A DNA stretch of 64,000 nt from Beggiatoa leptomitoformis (lineage in GTDB: Bacteria > Pseudomonadota > Gammaproteobacteria > Beggiatoales > Beggiatoaceae): positions 3,234,261 to 3,298,260 of the forward strand of contig NZ_CP012373.2 of assembly GCF_001305575.3 (NCBI RefSeq). Direction: 5' to 3'. The notes beneath the pieces are model-generated. The model saw only the letters and a program-made list of their open reading frames with translations. It searched no databases and was not told the origin of the DNA. This document shows, piece by piece, positions 8,662-18,644 of this stretch (positions within the stretch are counted from its first letter, which is position 1; every line of letters begins with the position of its first letter). The translations under genes were made by a program, and so were the position numbers.

Positions 8662-10626
8662 TTATTGAACTTTATCGGTAATGCGGTCTTGATACACCAT
8701 CACATCTGTCCCTACTTTCATTTCAGCGACAATTTGTTTAAATCCTGCATCACCTAAAGCACGCTTGATTTGTGTTTTCGAGCGGTCTGCTTCGGGATTA
8801 GCGGTTTCCTTGCCATTCTCAACCACCACAGCGGGTATTTCGCCTGCTTTAACGGCTAATAGGATGACAATGGCATAATCCCCATTATTTAAACTAACCC
8901 CTTGATATAAAGCTTTAGTCTCTGTTGGGTGTCCCATTTTAAAGGCTTCTCGCACGATTTCAGGGTATCCTAAACGGGAATTTTGTCTTTCTATCCATTG
9001 CGCAGGTTGTGGTTGTAAATCTTGCTTTTTAAACAGTGCATCAGGTGCTTCACCTTTTTGCAAATCAGCTAACAGGGTTTTCCCCAATTTTTCTGCTTCA
9101 GCAGTGCTTTTTTCTTGTTTTAACTTAGCAATAATCTCTTCTTTAACATCCGCTAAAGGACGTAATTGTGCAGGTTGATGTTCTTTTAGGCGGATAACTG
9201 CGACATGTTGCGGTTTGTCTAGTTCTAATACTTCGCTGTTGTAGCGATTTTCTAACACTTGTTCACTAAAAGCGGATTCAATCACTTTGCGATTACTTAA
9301 GAAAGTATCTTTTTCACCTGTTTCTGTTTTGGCAAATAATGCGGTGGTTTTGATAGGATGTTTTAATGTATCCGCAATGGCTTGCAAACTATTAGGGTTT
9401 TCAAAAGCTAAGTCTGCCATTTGTTCTGCGTGTGTGTAAAAAGCCTGTTCTGCTTCTTCTGTTTGAACTTTTTTCAGCAATTCGTCCCGCACACTTTCAA
9501 ATGGTTTAGTAATCGTTGGTTTAGCATCAACGAGTTGGATAATGTGGAAACCAAATTGTGTTTTAACAGGTTTGTCGCTAATATCCCCAACTTTCATGCT
9601 TTTAATGGCTTCTTCAAAAGGTTTAACCATGAAGCCTTCACCAAACCAACCTAAATCCCCACCTTTGTCTTTATTACTGGTATCCGCAGAAAACGCTTTT
9701 GCAGATTCATCAAATGTTTTTTCTTGCGCTTTTATTTTCGCTAGAATGTCATTTGCTTGTTTTTCTGCGTCCGCCAATTTTTCGGGGCTGGCATCTTGGG
9801 GAACTTCAATAAGAATGTGTTTAGCCTGCCATTGTCCCGGTGTTGTAAAAGAAGCAAGACGTTCTTTATATTGTTCTTTCAGATGTTCTTCGGTAATAGC
9901 TTGGGCTGCGGCTAATTCTTCTTGTGAAAACTCAATGTATTCAAGACTGACTTTTTCAGGTGTTTTAAACGCATCTGGATGGTCTTGATAGTATTTATTG
10001 ATTTCTGCATCATCCACAACGACTTGTGCTGTAAAACGATTGGCGGGAATAGTGAGGTAGCTAACTGAGCGTTGTTGTTTTTCTAACTGCGTCCGTTGCG
10101 TCAGTTCCGCAGAACTAATAAATGCGGAGTTGGTAATGCCATCTTGCAGTTGAGATACCAATAAGGAACGGCGCATCTCTACTTCAAATCCGCTAGGATT
10201 CATGCCTTGTGAGCGGAGGGCTTGTTCATAAATCGGTTGGGAAAACATGCCCCCTTGTTGAAACATGGGGAATTGATGGATTTGTTTGGCTAACATCATA
10301 TCGCCAATTCGCATTCCATGATTTATTGCAGTCTGCATTAAAACTTCTTGTTCAATTAAGCGATTTAATGTTTCTTTGCGAATTTGCGCTTCCATGAAGG
10401 ATAAATCGGCTTGTTGCGTCATGCTTCGTAATTGACGCTTTTGTTGGTCGACCGCTTGTTCAAAATTTAAACTTGAAATTTCTACACCATTAACTTCTGC
10501 AACGGCTACCCCACGCGAGGGGCTGAGATATTCTTGAATACCCCATAGCGCAAAAGGAATTGAAATCAGGATGATTAATGCCCAGCCCAGCCATCCTTGA
10601 ATACCTGCACGCATACCTTGTAGCAT
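8662..10626 (-). CDS. ppiD: Periplasmic folding chaperone PpiD (SurA-like/parvulin)
   Basis: A 654-residue protein with an N-terminal signal anchor (about residues 12-31, WLGWALIILISIPFALWGI), a SurA-N-like chaperone region, and one parvulin PPIC domain around residues 265-370 (QAKHILIEVP ... GGDLGWFGEG ... TQFGFHIIQLVD). Length and order match PpiD, the inner-membrane-anchored chaperone that handles proteins leaving SecYEG. It belongs to the lon-hup-ppiD neighbourhood seen in many gammaproteobacteria. Here an acetyltransferase gene and two tRNAs lie between hup and ppiD. It ends at the hairpin 8627-8653. Confidence 0.93.
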   Translation of the reverse strand: MLQGMRAGIQGWLGWALIILISIPFALWGIQEYLSPSRGVAVAEVNGVEISSLNFEQAVDQQKRQLRSMTQQADLSFMEAQIRKETLNRLIEQEVLMQTAINHGMRIGDMMLAKQIHQFPMFQQGGMFSQPIYEQALRSQGMNPSGFEVEMRRSLLVSQLQDGITNSAFISSAELTQRTQLEKQQRSVSYLTIPANRFTAQVVVDDAEINKYYQDHPDAFKTPEKVSLEYIEFSQEELAAAQAITEEHLKEQYKERLASFTTPGQWQAKHILIEVPQDASPEKLADAEKQANDILAKIKAQEKTFDESAKAFSADTSNKDKGGDLGWFGEGFMVKPFEEAIKSMKVGDISDKPVKTQFGFHIIQLVDAKPTITKPFESVRDELLKKVQTEEAEQAFYTHAEQMADLAFENPNSLQAIADTLKHPIKTTALFAKTETGEKDTFLSNRKVIESAFSEQVLENRYNSEVLELDKPQHVAVIRLKEHQPAQLRPLADVKEEIIAKLKQEKSTAEAEKLGKTLLADLQKGEAPDALFKKQDLQPQPAQWIERQNSRLGYPEIVREAFKMGHPTETKALYQGVSLNNGDYAIVILLAVKAGEIPAVVVENGKETANPEADRSKTQIKRALGDAGFKQIVAEMKVGTDVMVYQDRITDKVQ

Positions 10627-10652
10627 GAGTGTCTCCCATAAGTTAGAAATAG

Positions 10653-11291
10653 TTAAACGGATGAATTTGTCTTGAGTTTATCAATATTGTTATTAACGAG
10701 ATGATGGAGATTTGCGGTTATTTTTTCTATATCCCAGTTCCACCATTGTATCTCTAATAATTCTTTAATTTGTTGCGTTGAAAAGCGTTTACGAATTTCT
10801 CTTGCTGGATTTCCACCAACTATAGCATAGGGTTCTACGTGTTTAGTAACGGTTGCGTTTGTGGCAATAATTGCTCCATCGCCAATGTGAACACCCGGCA
10901 TAATCGTTGCGTTTGTGCCAATCCACACATCGTTTCCTATAATCGTGTCACCTTTTAAGGATAAGTCGTTAAGTGTTGGTGTTATTGTTTCCCATCCGTG
11001 ACCAAAAATAGTAAAGGGATACGTTGTTATTCCATCCATTCGATGATTTGCGCCACCCATGATAAAGGTTGCGCCAGAGGCTATCATACAAAATTTACCG
11101 ATAATAAGTTTATCGCCTATAAAATCAAAGTGATACTTTACATTTTTTTCAAAGTTATGTATGTCTTCAAAATCATCATAGTAGGTATAATCACCTATAA
11201 GAATATTAGGATTTGTAATGATGTTTTTTAGAAAACACAATCTATTGTAATTTTTTAAGGGATAGATTGCGTTTTTATCAGGGCCTAGCAT
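10653..11291 (-). CDS. CatB/Vat-like hexapeptide O-acetyltransferase
   Basis: A 212-residue left-handed beta-helix protein of the xenobiotic acetyltransferase (XAT/CatB) type. Hexapeptide repeats are visible (VWIGTNATIMPGVHIGDGAI), followed by the typical NPAREIRKRF tail. The family moves acetyl from acetyl-CoA to hydroxyls of antibiotics or sugars. Family resemblance does not show drug resistance; many such proteins modify surface sugars. ATG 11291 is chosen because relatives begin close to the GPDKNAIYP segment; an upstream GTG at 11309 would add six residues. It lies 26 bases upstream of ppiD on the same strand, is AT-rich, and interrupts the usual hup-ppiD adjacency, suggesting later insertion. 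Confidence 0.8.
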   Translation of the reverse strand: MLGPDKNAIYPLKNYNRLCFLKNIITNPNILIGDYTYYDDFEDIHNFEKNVKYHFDFIGDKLIIGKFCMIASGATFIMGGANHRMDGITTYPFTIFGHGWETITPTLNDLSLKGDTIIGNDVWIGTNATIMPGVHIGDGAIIATNATVTKHVEPYAIVGGNPAREIRKRFSTQQIKELLEIQWWNWDIEKITANLHHLVNNNIDKLKTNSSV

Positions 11292-11374
11292 GTTTGTAAT
11301 TGATGCCACTTGAATGATGCTGATGCAAGTAACCTATGCTTAATATTAGGTTTTTATAGGAAATTAGCCAAAAA

Positions 11375-11401
11375 AAAAGGTGCATATAGTATGCACCTTT
11401 T
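11375..11401 (-). terminator. Rho-independent terminator of the tRNA-Val/tRNA-Asp unit
   Basis: A 12-bp perfect stem (AAAAGGTGCATA and its complement) with a 3-base loop. On the minus strand it is followed by a run of T residues (11371-11374 and beyond). It lies 10 bases beyond the 3' end of tRNA-Asp. Confidence 0.88.
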
Positions 11402-11411
11402 GACAAATCAT

Positions 11412-11488
11412 TGGCGGAGCGGACGGGGCTCGAACCCGCGACCCCCGGCGTGACAGGCCGGTATTCTAACCAACTGAACTACCACTCC
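11412..11488 (-). tRNA. tRNA-Asp (GUC)
   Basis: A 77-base cloverleaf on the minus strand. The acceptor GGAGUGG pairs with CCGCUCC (one G-U), the T loop is GGUUCGAGCC, and anticodon GUC lies in the loop CUGUCAC. The 3' CCA is encoded. It lies 41 bases downstream of tRNA-Val, and both probably share a transcript ending at 11375-11401. Confidence 0.96.
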
Positions 11489-11529
11489 AAGAAATCTATA
11501 CACAATTTTATTTTTCTTATTTTATTAAC

Positions 11530-11605
11530 TGGTGGGTGTTGAGGGGCTTGAACCCCCGACCCCCGCCTTGTAAGGGCGATGCTCTACCAACTGAGCTAAA
11601 CACCC
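11530..11605 (-). tRNA. tRNA-Val (UAC)
   Basis: A 76-base cloverleaf on the minus strand. The acceptor GGGTGTT pairs fully with AACACCC, the D arm is GCTCAGTTGGTAGAGC, the anticodon loop CTTACAA gives UAC, and CCA is encoded. It is located just downstream of hup. Confidence 0.96.
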
Positions 11606-11671
11606 ACTAACCAATCAATGAAGAACATATTATAGTACAAAAAAGCAAAACTACAAGTCTTTTTGTAAAAA

Positions 11672-11944
11672 TTAATTCACAGAATCTTTCAGGGCCTTGC
11701 CTGGTTTGAAAACAGGTACTTTTGCCGCTTTAATATCTAATGGCTTGCCTGTACGTGGGTTACGACCAGTACGTGCAGCACGTTCACGCACGGTGAAAGT
11801 ACCAAATCCAATTAACGTTACCGTATCATCTTCTGTTAAAGCTTTTTTAATGCTATCTAACACCGCATCGACAGCTTTAGCAGCAGTAGTTTTTGGAATG
11901 TCAATTGATTCAGCGACTGCCTGAACGAGTTCTGATTTGTTCAT
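11672..11944 (-). CDS. hup: DNA-binding protein HU
   Basis: A 90-residue HU/IHF-family protein, the usual length. MNKSELVQAVAES is the canonical opening, GFGTFTVRERAARTGRNPRTG is the DNA-gripping arm, and the end VPVFKPGKALKDSVN is standard. HU is a small dimeric nucleoid protein that bends and compacts DNA. It is closer to HU-beta than IHF by its arm sequence. It follows lon by 142 bases with a hairpin between them, so it probably has its own promoter in that gap. The start ATG has a GGGGGAAA stretch just upstream as ribosome binding site. Confidence 0.96.
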   Translation of the reverse strand: MNKSELVQAVAESIDIPKTTAAKAVDAVLDSIKKALTEDDTVTLIGFGTFTVRERAARTGRNPRTGKPLDIKAAKVPVFKPGKALKDSVN

Positions 11945-12048
11945 TATTTTCCCCCGTTTTACGTGGATTAAGAAGTTAAAATCAAGAAATGCTTAAGTTT
12001 ACCATTCAACTAGACACATAGGCAATAAACATGCCCTAAGACAAAGCA

Positions 12049-12072
12049 GGCAGACTGCTTTGGCAATCTGCC
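12049..12072 (-). terminator. Hairpin downstream of lon
   Basis: GGCAGA-x-TGC pairs with GCA-x-TCTGCC around a 4-base loop (one internal mismatch), 15 bases after the lon stop. Only a short T-rich stretch (TGCTTTGTC) follows on the minus strand, so termination may be partial and allow some read-through into hup. Confidence 0.6.
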
Positions 12073-12086
12073 GTCATTGTATCACG

Positions 12087-14531
12087 TTAATGTGTCTGTA
12101 CACTCTGCTTTTTTTGAACATTAGCGGCTTGATCTACCACTGTTTGTTCTTCTCCTACCGCTTCTTCACGTGCTTCTAATGGTGTAGGCATATGTTGTAA
12201 AGCGATTTCTAACACTTCATCAATCCATTTTACTGGACGGATGCTGAGACTTTTCTTAATGTTATCAGGTATTTCTTGTAAATCTCGTTTGTTTTCGTCA
12301 GGAATAATAACTGTCCGAATTCCGCCACGTAACGCTGCTAAGAGTTTTTCTTTTAAACCCCCAATCGGCAACACTTCTCCCCGTAAGGTTATTTCACCTG
12401 TCATGGCTACGTCAGCCCGAACAGGAATATTTGTCAGTACAGAGGCGATGGCTGTACACATGCTAATCCCCGCGCTCGGACCGTCTTTAGGGGTTGCTCC
12501 TTCAGGGACGTGGATATGTAAGTCATATTTTTGGTAGAAATCGCTGGTAATTCCTAAAGAACTGGCGCGACTTCTAACAACACTCATGGCAGCTTGAATG
12601 GATTCTTGCATGACATCACCGAGTTGCCCCGTGTAAGTCAGTTTGCCCTTACCAATCATCATGGCTGTTTCAATCGTGAGTAAATCACCACCTACTTCTG
12701 TCCATGCTAAGCCTGTCACTTGTCCGATACGGTCTTGCTCTTCGGCGCGCCCATAACGGAAACGTTGTACACCTAAGTATTTTTCTAGATTACGGGGGGT
12801 AATCGTGATTTTTTTCAAACTGGGTTTGAGTAAAATTTCTTTGACAACTTTACGGCACAGTTTAGCAATTTCACGTTCTAAATTGCGCACACCTGCTTCG
12901 CGCGTATAAAAACGAACAATGTCACGAATTGCCGCTTCATTAATGTTGATTTCTTCTTTTTTCAGACCATTACTTTTAATTTGCTTACTAACTAGATAGT
13001 TAATCGCAATATTGACCTTTTCTTCTTCGGTGTAACCTGATAGACGAATAACTTCCATACGGTCAAGTAAGGCGGCTGGGATATTCATTGTGTTTGCTGT
13101 TGCAACAAACATAATATCTGACAAGTCGTAGTCAATTTCCAGATAATGGTCGTTAAAAGTATGGTTTTGTTCGGGGTCTAATACTTCTAGTAATGCGGAC
13201 GCAGGATCACCGCGAAAATCCATCGCCATTTTATCCACTTCATCAAGTAAAAATAGTGGGTTACGGGTACTCACTTTGACTAGGTTTTGGATAATTTTAC
13301 CGGGCATTGAGCCTATATAAGTACGGCGATGTCCACGAATCTCCGCTTCATCACGTACGCCACCCAGTGCCATACGGATAAACTTACGATTCGTTGCGCG
13401 GGCAATGGATTGTCCCAATGAGGTTTTACCAACACCGGGTGGCCCTACGAGGCATAGAATAGGCCCTTTTAGTTTATTAACCCGTTGTTGTACAGCAAGA
13501 TATTCTAATATGCGTTCTTTGACCTTTTCTAAACCGTAGTGATCGGCTTCAAGAACTTGTTCCGCTTTCGCAATATCACGGCTAATTTTGGAACGTTTGC
13601 GCCAAGGAACATTTACTAGCACATCAATGTAGTTACGTACGACAGTTGCTTCAGCCGACATAGGCGACATGAGCTTGAGTTTATTCAATTCACTGTAGGC
13701 TTTTGCCTTCGCTTCTTTAGGCATACCCGCTTCTTCAATTTTGCGGGTCAATTCGTCAATTTCGCTAGGAACTTCTTCTAGTTCACCTAATTCTTTTTGA
13801 ATGGCTTTCATTTGCTCATTCAAATAGTATTCGCGCTGACTTTTTTCCATTTGTCCTTTTACCCGCTTGCGTATCCGTTTCTCGATTTGCAGTAAATCAA
13901 TTTCGGATTCCATGAGGGCTATCAGGTGTTCTAAACGGTCACGAATACTGGTGATTTCTAAAATCTTTTGTTTTTCTTCGATTTTAATCGCCATGTGCGC
14001 AGCAATGGTATCTGCTAAACGGCTGGGTTCTTCAATACTAGATAAGGAACTGAGAATTTCTGGCGGAACTTTTTTATTGAGTTTGATGTATTGGTCAAAA
14101 TGTGAGGTGACAGAGCGTGATAATACTTCAACTTCACGCTCTTCCCCATCAGAAGAGGCTAAAGGCATTACTTGTGCGGAGAACATATCATCTACAGACA
14201 AGAAATTGATAATCTTTGCCCGTTGTCCCCCTTCAACTAATACTTTAATCGTGCCATCAGGCAATTTTAGCAGTTGTAATATATTGGAAACCGTACCAAT
14301 TCGGTAAATATCTTCAATATTAGGTTCGTCTTCTGCTGCATTTTTTTGTGCCACTAACAGAATTTGTTTATCTGTGGTCATGGCTTGTTCAAGTGCATGA
14401 ATGGATTTTGCCCGTCCGACAAACAAGGGGATGACCATGTGAGGGTAAACAACCACATCCCGTAGCGGTAAGACAGGTAAAACCAAACGTGTGTCCTCAA
14501 TAACTTCAGAGGTTTTGTCATCGTATGCCAT
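12087..14531 (-). CDS. lon: ATP-dependent protease Lon
   Basis: An 814-residue LonA protease. An N-terminal substrate-recognition (LAN) domain starts with [19 protein letters not shown]. The AAA+ module has Walker [10 protein letters not shown] and Walker [12 protein letters not shown]. The C-terminal serine-lysine protease domain carries PKDGPSAGI with the catalytic Ser and [10 protein letters not shown] with the catalytic Lys. Length fits the family (about 780-820). Lon degrades misfolded and regulatory proteins in the cytoplasm. The gene stands 130 bases downstream of clpX in the conserved order tig-clpP-clpX-lon-hup. A sigma70-like promoter with a CTTGAA -35 region is visible in the gap, suggesting independent and possibly heat-responsive transcription. 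Confidence 0.98.
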   Translation of the reverse strand: MAYDDKTSEVIEDTRLVLPVLPLRDVVVYPHMVIPLFVGRAKSIHALEQAMTTDKQILLVAQKNAAEDEPNIEDIYRIGTVSNILQLLKLPDGTIKVLVEGGQRAKIINFLSVDDMFSAQVMPLASSDGEEREVEVLSRSVTSHFDQYIKLNKKVPPEILSSLSSIEEPSRLADTIAAHMAIKIEEKQKILEITSIRDRLEHLIALMESEIDLLQIEKRIRKRVKGQMEKSQREYYLNEQMKAIQKELGELEEVPSEIDELTRKIEEAGMPKEAKAKAYSELNKLKLMSPMSAEATVVRNYIDVLVNVPWRKRSKISRDIAKAEQVLEADHYGLEKVKERILEYLAVQQRVNKLKGPILCLVGPPGVGKTSLGQSIARATNRKFIRMALGGVRDEAEIRGHRRTYIGSMPGKIIQNLVKVSTRNPLFLLDEVDKMAMDFRGDPASALLEVLDPEQNHTFNDHYLEIDYDLSDIMFVATANTMNIPAALLDRMEVIRLSGYTEEEKVNIAINYLVSKQIKSNGLKKEEININEAAIRDIVRFYTREAGVRNLEREIAKLCRKVVKEILLKPSLKKITITPRNLEKYLGVQRFRYGRAEEQDRIGQVTGLAWTEVGGDLLTIETAMMIGKGKLTYTGQLGDVMQESIQAAMSVVRSRASSLGITSDFYQKYDLHIHVPEGATPKDGPSAGISMCTAIASVLTNIPVRADVAMTGEITLRGEVLPIGGLKEKLLAALRGGIRTVIIPDENKRDLQEIPDNIKKSLSIRPVKWIDEVLEIALQHMPTPLEAREEAVGEEQTVVDQAANVQKKQSVQTH

Positions 14532-14598
14532 AAAAAATCCTCTTACATTTAGGTGCTATTAATGCACCAAAGAAAAACAGTAAAAACCACTGTTCTTG

Positions 14599-14626
14599 AT
14601 AGTAGTGCTAGTCATAGACAATTCAA
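14599..14626 (-). promoter_or_regulatory. Candidate lon promoter
   Basis: Read on the minus strand, TTGAAT and TACTAT are separated by 16 bases, about 70 bases upstream of the lon ATG. The -35 overlaps CTTGAA, the sigma32 -35 consensus, but no CCCCAT-type heat-shock -10 is present at the right distance. Inferred from consensus only. Confidence 0.4.
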
Positions 14627-14661
14627 GACATTTAGGCATAGAAGGCTTTACCCAAACTGCA

Positions 14662-15945
14662 CTAATCAGATGCAACACGTTGCTTTTCTGTATTCTTGTA
14701 TAAAATAAGTGGTTTTGACTCGCCCTCAATAACGGTTTCATCTACGATGACTTTAGCCACATTTTCCATGGATGGTAAATCGTACATGGTTTCTAACAAT
14801 ATATTTTCTAAAATAGAACGTAAGCCGCGCGCGCCTGTATTGCGTGCTAGTGCTTTACGTGAAATTGCTTTTAAAACTTCATCGCGAAACTCTAATTTAG
14901 CACCTTCCATTTCAAATAATTTAATATATTGTTTTGTCAGTGCATTTTTTGGCTCAATCAAAATCTGAACCAGTTGTTCTTCGGTGAGTTCTTCTAGCGT
15001 AGTAATAATAGGTAAACGCCCGATAAACTCTGGAATTAAACCATATTTAATTAAATCTTCTGGTTCAACTCCATGTAGGAGTTCCGTAATGTTACGTTTA
15101 TCATCATTACTGTGTACTTCTGCGGAAAATCCAATTCCACCTTTTTCTGAACGGGCGCGAATAACTTTATCTAAACCCGCAAAAGCACCACCACAAATAA
15201 AGAGCATATTGGTCGTGTCAACCTGTAAAAACTCTTGTTGTGGATGTTTGCGTCCACCTTGTGGCGGAACTGATGCAATCGTACCCTCTATCAGTTTTAG
15301 CAGAGCCTGTTGCACGCCTTCGCCTGATACGTCACGGGTAATTGATGGATTGTCAGACTTACGGGATATTTTATCGATTTCGTCGATGTAAATAATACCC
15401 GTTTGTGCCTTCTCCACATCATAATCACATTTTTGCAACAGTTTTTGAATGATGTTTTCTACGTCTTCACCAACATAGCCTGCTTCGGTAAGTGTAGTTG
15501 CATCGGCCATTGTAAAAGGGACATTCAGAAGGCGTGCTAGTGTTTCCGCTAGGAGCGTTTTGCCTGAACCTGTAGGTCCAATGAGTAAAATATTGCTTTT
15601 AGCAATTTCTACTTCATTTTTCTTGTTCAGCTGGGTTTCAATCCGTTTGTAGTGATTATAGACAGCTACCGATAAAACTTTTTTGGCGTGTTCTTGTCCA
15701 ATCACATATTCATCTAAATGTTGATGAATCTCATGTGGCGTTGGGAGCTTGTGACGAGCATTCGCATCAGCGTTCTCTTGAACTTCTTCGCGAATAATAT
15801 CGTTGCAAAGTTCAACGCATTCATCACAAATAAAGACGGAAGGTCCTGCAATCAGTTTGCGGACTTCATGCTGACTCTTACCACAAAAAGAACAATAGAG
15901 TAAGCGGTCATCACTGCCATGTTTGGCTTTTCTATCATCACTCAT
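14662..15945 (-). CDS. clpX: ATP-dependent Clp protease ATP-binding subunit ClpX
   Basis: A 427-residue AAA+ unfoldase. The N-terminal zinc-binding domain has CSFCGKSQ and CDECVELC. Walker A is [15 protein letters not shown], Walker B is [10 protein letters not shown], and the GYVGEDVE pore loop and sensor segments are present. ClpX recognises tagged proteins, unfolds them and feeds them into ClpP. It starts 64 bases after the clpP stop on the same strand and is presumably co-transcribed with tig and clpP. Length and motifs are complete and nothing appears altered. Confidence 0.98.
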   Translation of the reverse strand: MSDDRKAKHGSDDRLLYCSFCGKSQHEVRKLIAGPSVFICDECVELCNDIIREEVQENADANARHKLPTPHEIHQHLDEYVIGQEHAKKVLSVAVYNHYKRIETQLNKKNEVEIAKSNILLIGPTGSGKTLLAETLARLLNVPFTMADATTLTEAGYVGEDVENIIQKLLQKCDYDVEKAQTGIIYIDEIDKISRKSDNPSITRDVSGEGVQQALLKLIEGTIASVPPQGGRKHPQQEFLQVDTTNMLFICGGAFAGLDKVIRARSEKGGIGFSAEVHSNDDKRNITELLHGVEPEDLIKYGLIPEFIGRLPIITTLEELTEEQLVQILIEPKNALTKQYIKLFEMEGAKLEFRDEVLKAISRKALARNTGARGLRSILENILLETMYDLPSMENVAKVIVDETVIEGESKPLILYKNTEKQRVASD

Positions 15946-16009
15946 TGTGAGTCACCTCAATTAGGGACTGCATAAAACGGCATATATAGCAATGCCTCTT
16001 GAAATACAA

Positions 16010-16651
16010 TCAGGCTTTAGGAGCGGCAAGGGCTTGTCGCGTTGTTAATACGGCATCAATCAAGCCATATTTTACTGCTTCTTCACCAGACATAAAATTA
16101 TCTCGGTCGGTGTCGCGGGCAATGTTTTCTAATGGCTGACCTGTATGCTTAGCAAGGATATTATTCAAACGGTCACGGACTTTCAAGATTTCACGCGCAT
16201 GAATATCAATATCGGTTGCTTGCCCTTGGAAACCACCTAGGGGTTGGTGAATCATAACGCGAGAGTGTGGTAAACAAAAACGCTTACCAGGCGCACCACT
16301 AGCGAGCAGTAATGATCCCATACTCGCTGCTTGTCCAATACATAGGGTACTCACATTAGGCTTAATAAATTGGATGGTGTCATAAATAGACATACCCGCA
16401 GTTACAGACCCACCAGGTGAGTTGATATATAAATGGATATCTTTGTCAGGATTTTCAGATTCTAAAAACAACAGTTGCGCAACAATCAGATTTGCCATGT
16501 AGTCTTCAACCTGTCCTACAAGGAAAATCACGCGCTCTTTCAGGAGGCGAGAATAGATATCGTATGATCTTTCGCCTCGTGCTGTTTGTTCGACAACGAT
16601 GGGAACTAAATTCCCTGCCGCTTGAATATCAGTTATTAACCGGTCTTTCAT
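16010..16651 (-). CDS. clpP: ATP-dependent Clp protease proteolytic subunit ClpP
   Basis: A 213-residue serine peptidase that forms the tetradecameric barrel partnered by ClpX. With start ATG 16651 the catalytic triad is Ser110 (GQAASMGS), His135 (SRVMIHQP) and Asp184 (RDTDRDNF), matching Ser97/His122/Asp171 of the E. coli numbering by a constant offset of 13. A GTG at 16654 is the alternative start. It follows tig by about 10 bases, so the two are almost certainly one transcript. Confidence 0.98.
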   Translation of the reverse strand: MKDRLITDIQAAGNLVPIVVEQTARGERSYDIYSRLLKERVIFLVGQVEDYMANLIVAQLLFLESENPDKDIHLYINSPGGSVTAGMSIYDTIQFIKPNVSTLCIGQAASMGSLLLASGAPGKRFCLPHSRVMIHQPLGGFQGQATDIDIHAREILKVRDRLNNILAKHTGQPLENIARDTDRDNFMSGEEAVKYGLIDAVLTTRQALAAPKA

Positions 16652-16661
16652 CACGTGCCGC

Positions 16662-17981
16662 CTACTTGTTTTCGTGTTGTTCCATCACTGCATCAAATGA
16701 CATGGATTTTTCTGTCACTTGCGCTCTTTCAACTAACCAATCAACGATTTGTTCTTCTAAAACAGCGGATTCTACCTGTCCTAAGCGTTCGGGTTCAGCA
16801 TAATACCATTTGACCACGACTTCAGGTTCTTCATAGGTAGAGGCAACGGTTTCAATCATTTCCCGCACTTTGTCGGCACGTACATGAATATCATTCATCC
16901 GTACAAGCTCAGACATCAACATGCCCAAACGGACACGACGAGCAGCGCGTTCTTCAAACATAGCGGCCTCAGGTTGAATACTATTCATTCCTGATTTCTG
17001 TAGCTCTTCAAGCATGTTTTGTACCATGCGTTGCGTTTCTTGAGCAATCATGGCTTTTGGTACATCAACAGGGTTGTTTTGTAACAAAATTTCTAAAATT
17101 TGTTGTTTTACTCTTGCAGTAACCGCAAATTTCAGTTCGCGCTCCATATTGTCACGCACTTCTTTGTACAGCGCATCTAACTCGCCTGTTGCAATGCCCA
17201 GTGATTTGATAAATTCGTCGTTAATTTCAGGTAACTTGGCTTTAGCAACTTCAAGGATTTGCACGATAAAATGGACTGTTTTACCTGCAATTTCGCTATT
17301 GGTGTGTTCTGCTGGAAAGGTTATATCGACTTCGCGTGTATCCCCTTTACGAACGCCAATCATTGCTTCGCTGAAACCAGGAAGAATATTATTGGTGCGT
17401 TCATCCCCTAAAACAATATGTAATCCTTTAGCTTCATTGCCTTGGAAAGCATTGCCATCTACCGTACCCACAAAATCAACGGTAATTTGTGCATCATTTT
17501 CGGCTGGACTATCAATATTTTCCCATCCTTGCCGTTGCTTACGCAATTTTTCAAGCATGTTGTCTATATCTGCTTGGGTGACTTCAACAATAGGTTTTTC
17601 TATGTTCAAGCCATCAATATTGACGGATGTAATTTCAGGGAATACTTCAAAGTCAGCAGTATATGCTAAGTCTTGCGTTAAGTCGGTTAGACCGCTTTGC
17701 AAATCAATTTTGGGTTGTCCAACAGGGTGCAATTTTTCTTGTTCTAACGCTTCTTTAAAGCTAGTTTCGATCAATTCACCAATAACTTCTTGACGGACTT
17801 GACCACCAAACTTTTGTTCAACGACACGCAAGGGAATCTTACCTGGACGGAAACCATTCACCTTTGCAGTACGAGCCAGTTCTTTCAAACGGCTTTGAAT
17901 CTTTTGTTCAATCCGCTCTTTAGGAACTCCAATGGTCAAACGGCGTTCTAACGTACTGGTAGTTTCTACTGACACTTGCAT
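16662..17981 (-). CDS. tig: Trigger factor
   Basis: A 439-residue ribosome-associated chaperone and peptidyl-prolyl isomerase. The N-terminal ribosome-binding domain carries [17 protein letters not shown], close to the canonical GFRxGKxP signature. The central FKBP-like domain contains [13 protein letters not shown], and a long helical C-terminal substrate cradle follows. Usual length is about 430. It protects nascent chains leaving the ribosome tunnel. First gene of the tig-clpP-clpX run, preceded by tRNA-Leu(UAG) 46 bases upstream on the same strand. Confidence 0.97.
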   Translation of the reverse strand: MQVSVETTSTLERRLTIGVPKERIEQKIQSRLKELARTAKVNGFRPGKIPLRVVEQKFGGQVRQEVIGELIETSFKEALEQEKLHPVGQPKIDLQSGLTDLTQDLAYTADFEVFPEITSVNIDGLNIEKPIVEVTQADIDNMLEKLRKQRQGWENIDSPAENDAQITVDFVGTVDGNAFQGNEAKGLHIVLGDERTNNILPGFSEAMIGVRKGDTREVDITFPAEHTNSEIAGKTVHFIVQILEVAKAKLPEINDEFIKSLGIATGELDALYKEVRDNMERELKFAVTARVKQQILEILLQNNPVDVPKAMIAQETQRMVQNMLEELQKSGMNSIQPEAAMFEERAARRVRLGMLMSELVRMNDIHVRADKVREMIETVASTYEEPEVVVKWYYAEPERLGQVESAVLEEQIVDWLVERAQVTEKSMSFDAVMEQHENK

Positions 17982-18027
17982 GTTGTATCGTAACCTCTTG
18001 TTGGAATCGTGTAGAGAAGAAGGGGTA

Positions 18028-18109
18028 TGCGAAAGGAGAGACTCGAACTCTCACAGGTTACCCTACTGGAACCTAAATCCAGCGCGTCTACCAGTTTCGC
18101 CACTTTCGC
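18028..18109 (-). tRNA. tRNA-Leu (UAG), CCA not encoded
   Basis: A class II cloverleaf of 82 bases. Acceptor GCGAAAG pairs with CTTTCGC, the D arm region is GGCGAAACTGGTAGACGC, the anticodon loop TTTAGGT gives UAG, and the long variable arm is TAGGGTAACCT. The bases following discriminator A are TAC rather than CCA, so the terminus must be added enzymatically. The other complete tRNAs in this window encode CCA. Confidence 0.94.
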
Positions 18110-18334
18110 ATAAATTAAGACATTAGTAAATTAACAATAGCAATACAGTCGCTCTCTGTACACCTGAATATTGCACAGTGCGACATCGCTATGTCGTCAG
18201 GCAAACTTTTAAGGCAGGAGGACTTTCCTAAAAAGGATAAGTCGCATGTCGTATCTTGGTAGGAATACACAGCTTTTCTATATGAAAAAGCGTTGTTATT
18301 AAGCAACCATACCAATAATACTGGAAAAACAAAA

Positions 18335-18351
18335 CCCAGCGAGAGGCTGGG
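18335..18351 (-). terminator. Rho-independent terminator of tRNA-Lys
   Basis: CCCAGC pairs with GCTGGG around a 5-base loop. On the minus strand it is followed by TTTTGTTTTT. It lies 10 bases past the end of tRNA-Lys, so tRNA-Lys and the downstream tRNA-Leu are separate transcripts. The stretch 18110-18334 between them holds no convincing gene. Confidence 0.88.
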
Positions 18352-18361
18352 CGATAAATTC

Positions 18362-18427
<66 letters not shown>

Positions 18428-18437
<10 letters not shown>

Positions 18438-18562
18438 CTAGATGAAAGTCGAATGGTACTATATTTTTTTACAGGAAACAACTGTGTTTTAAGTTTTTCT
18501 ATTTCATCACTTGGGAGGGTGATATATACGTGTTTATATTGTTTATGTTTAATCGGTGGCAT
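18428..18562 (-). CDS. Possible small ribbon-helix-helix-like protein, probably truncated
   Basis: A 44-codon frame starting MPPIKHKQYKHVYITLPSDE and continuing IEKLKTQLFP. A strand (HVYITLP) followed by an amphipathic helix resembles the start of a CopG/Arc-type ribbon-helix-helix DNA-binding domain. The frame runs 10 bases into tRNA-Lys and stops there, so the natural C-terminus may have been lost. No clear Shine-Dalgarno sequence is seen before ATG 18562. It lies 82 bases from, and divergent to, the heptosyltransferase gene. It may be a remnant; the coding-like composition is the only evidence. Confidence 0.35.
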
Positions 18563-18644
18563 AATTTTTAATCATTTTTTGCGTAGATTATTGTAATATT
18601 AACCGATTAGCAGATAGATACTGCGTTTTATAAATACGCCCGTT

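Noticed and set aside
10653-11291. Reading the CatB-like gene as an antibiotic resistance determinant
   Set aside because: The fold family includes many sugar acetyltransferases; sequence alone does not show drug specificity.
18115-18315. A 66-codon minus-strand frame between two tRNAs
   Set aside because: Cys/Ser-rich text without a family pattern or ribosome binding site; overlaps no conserved feature.
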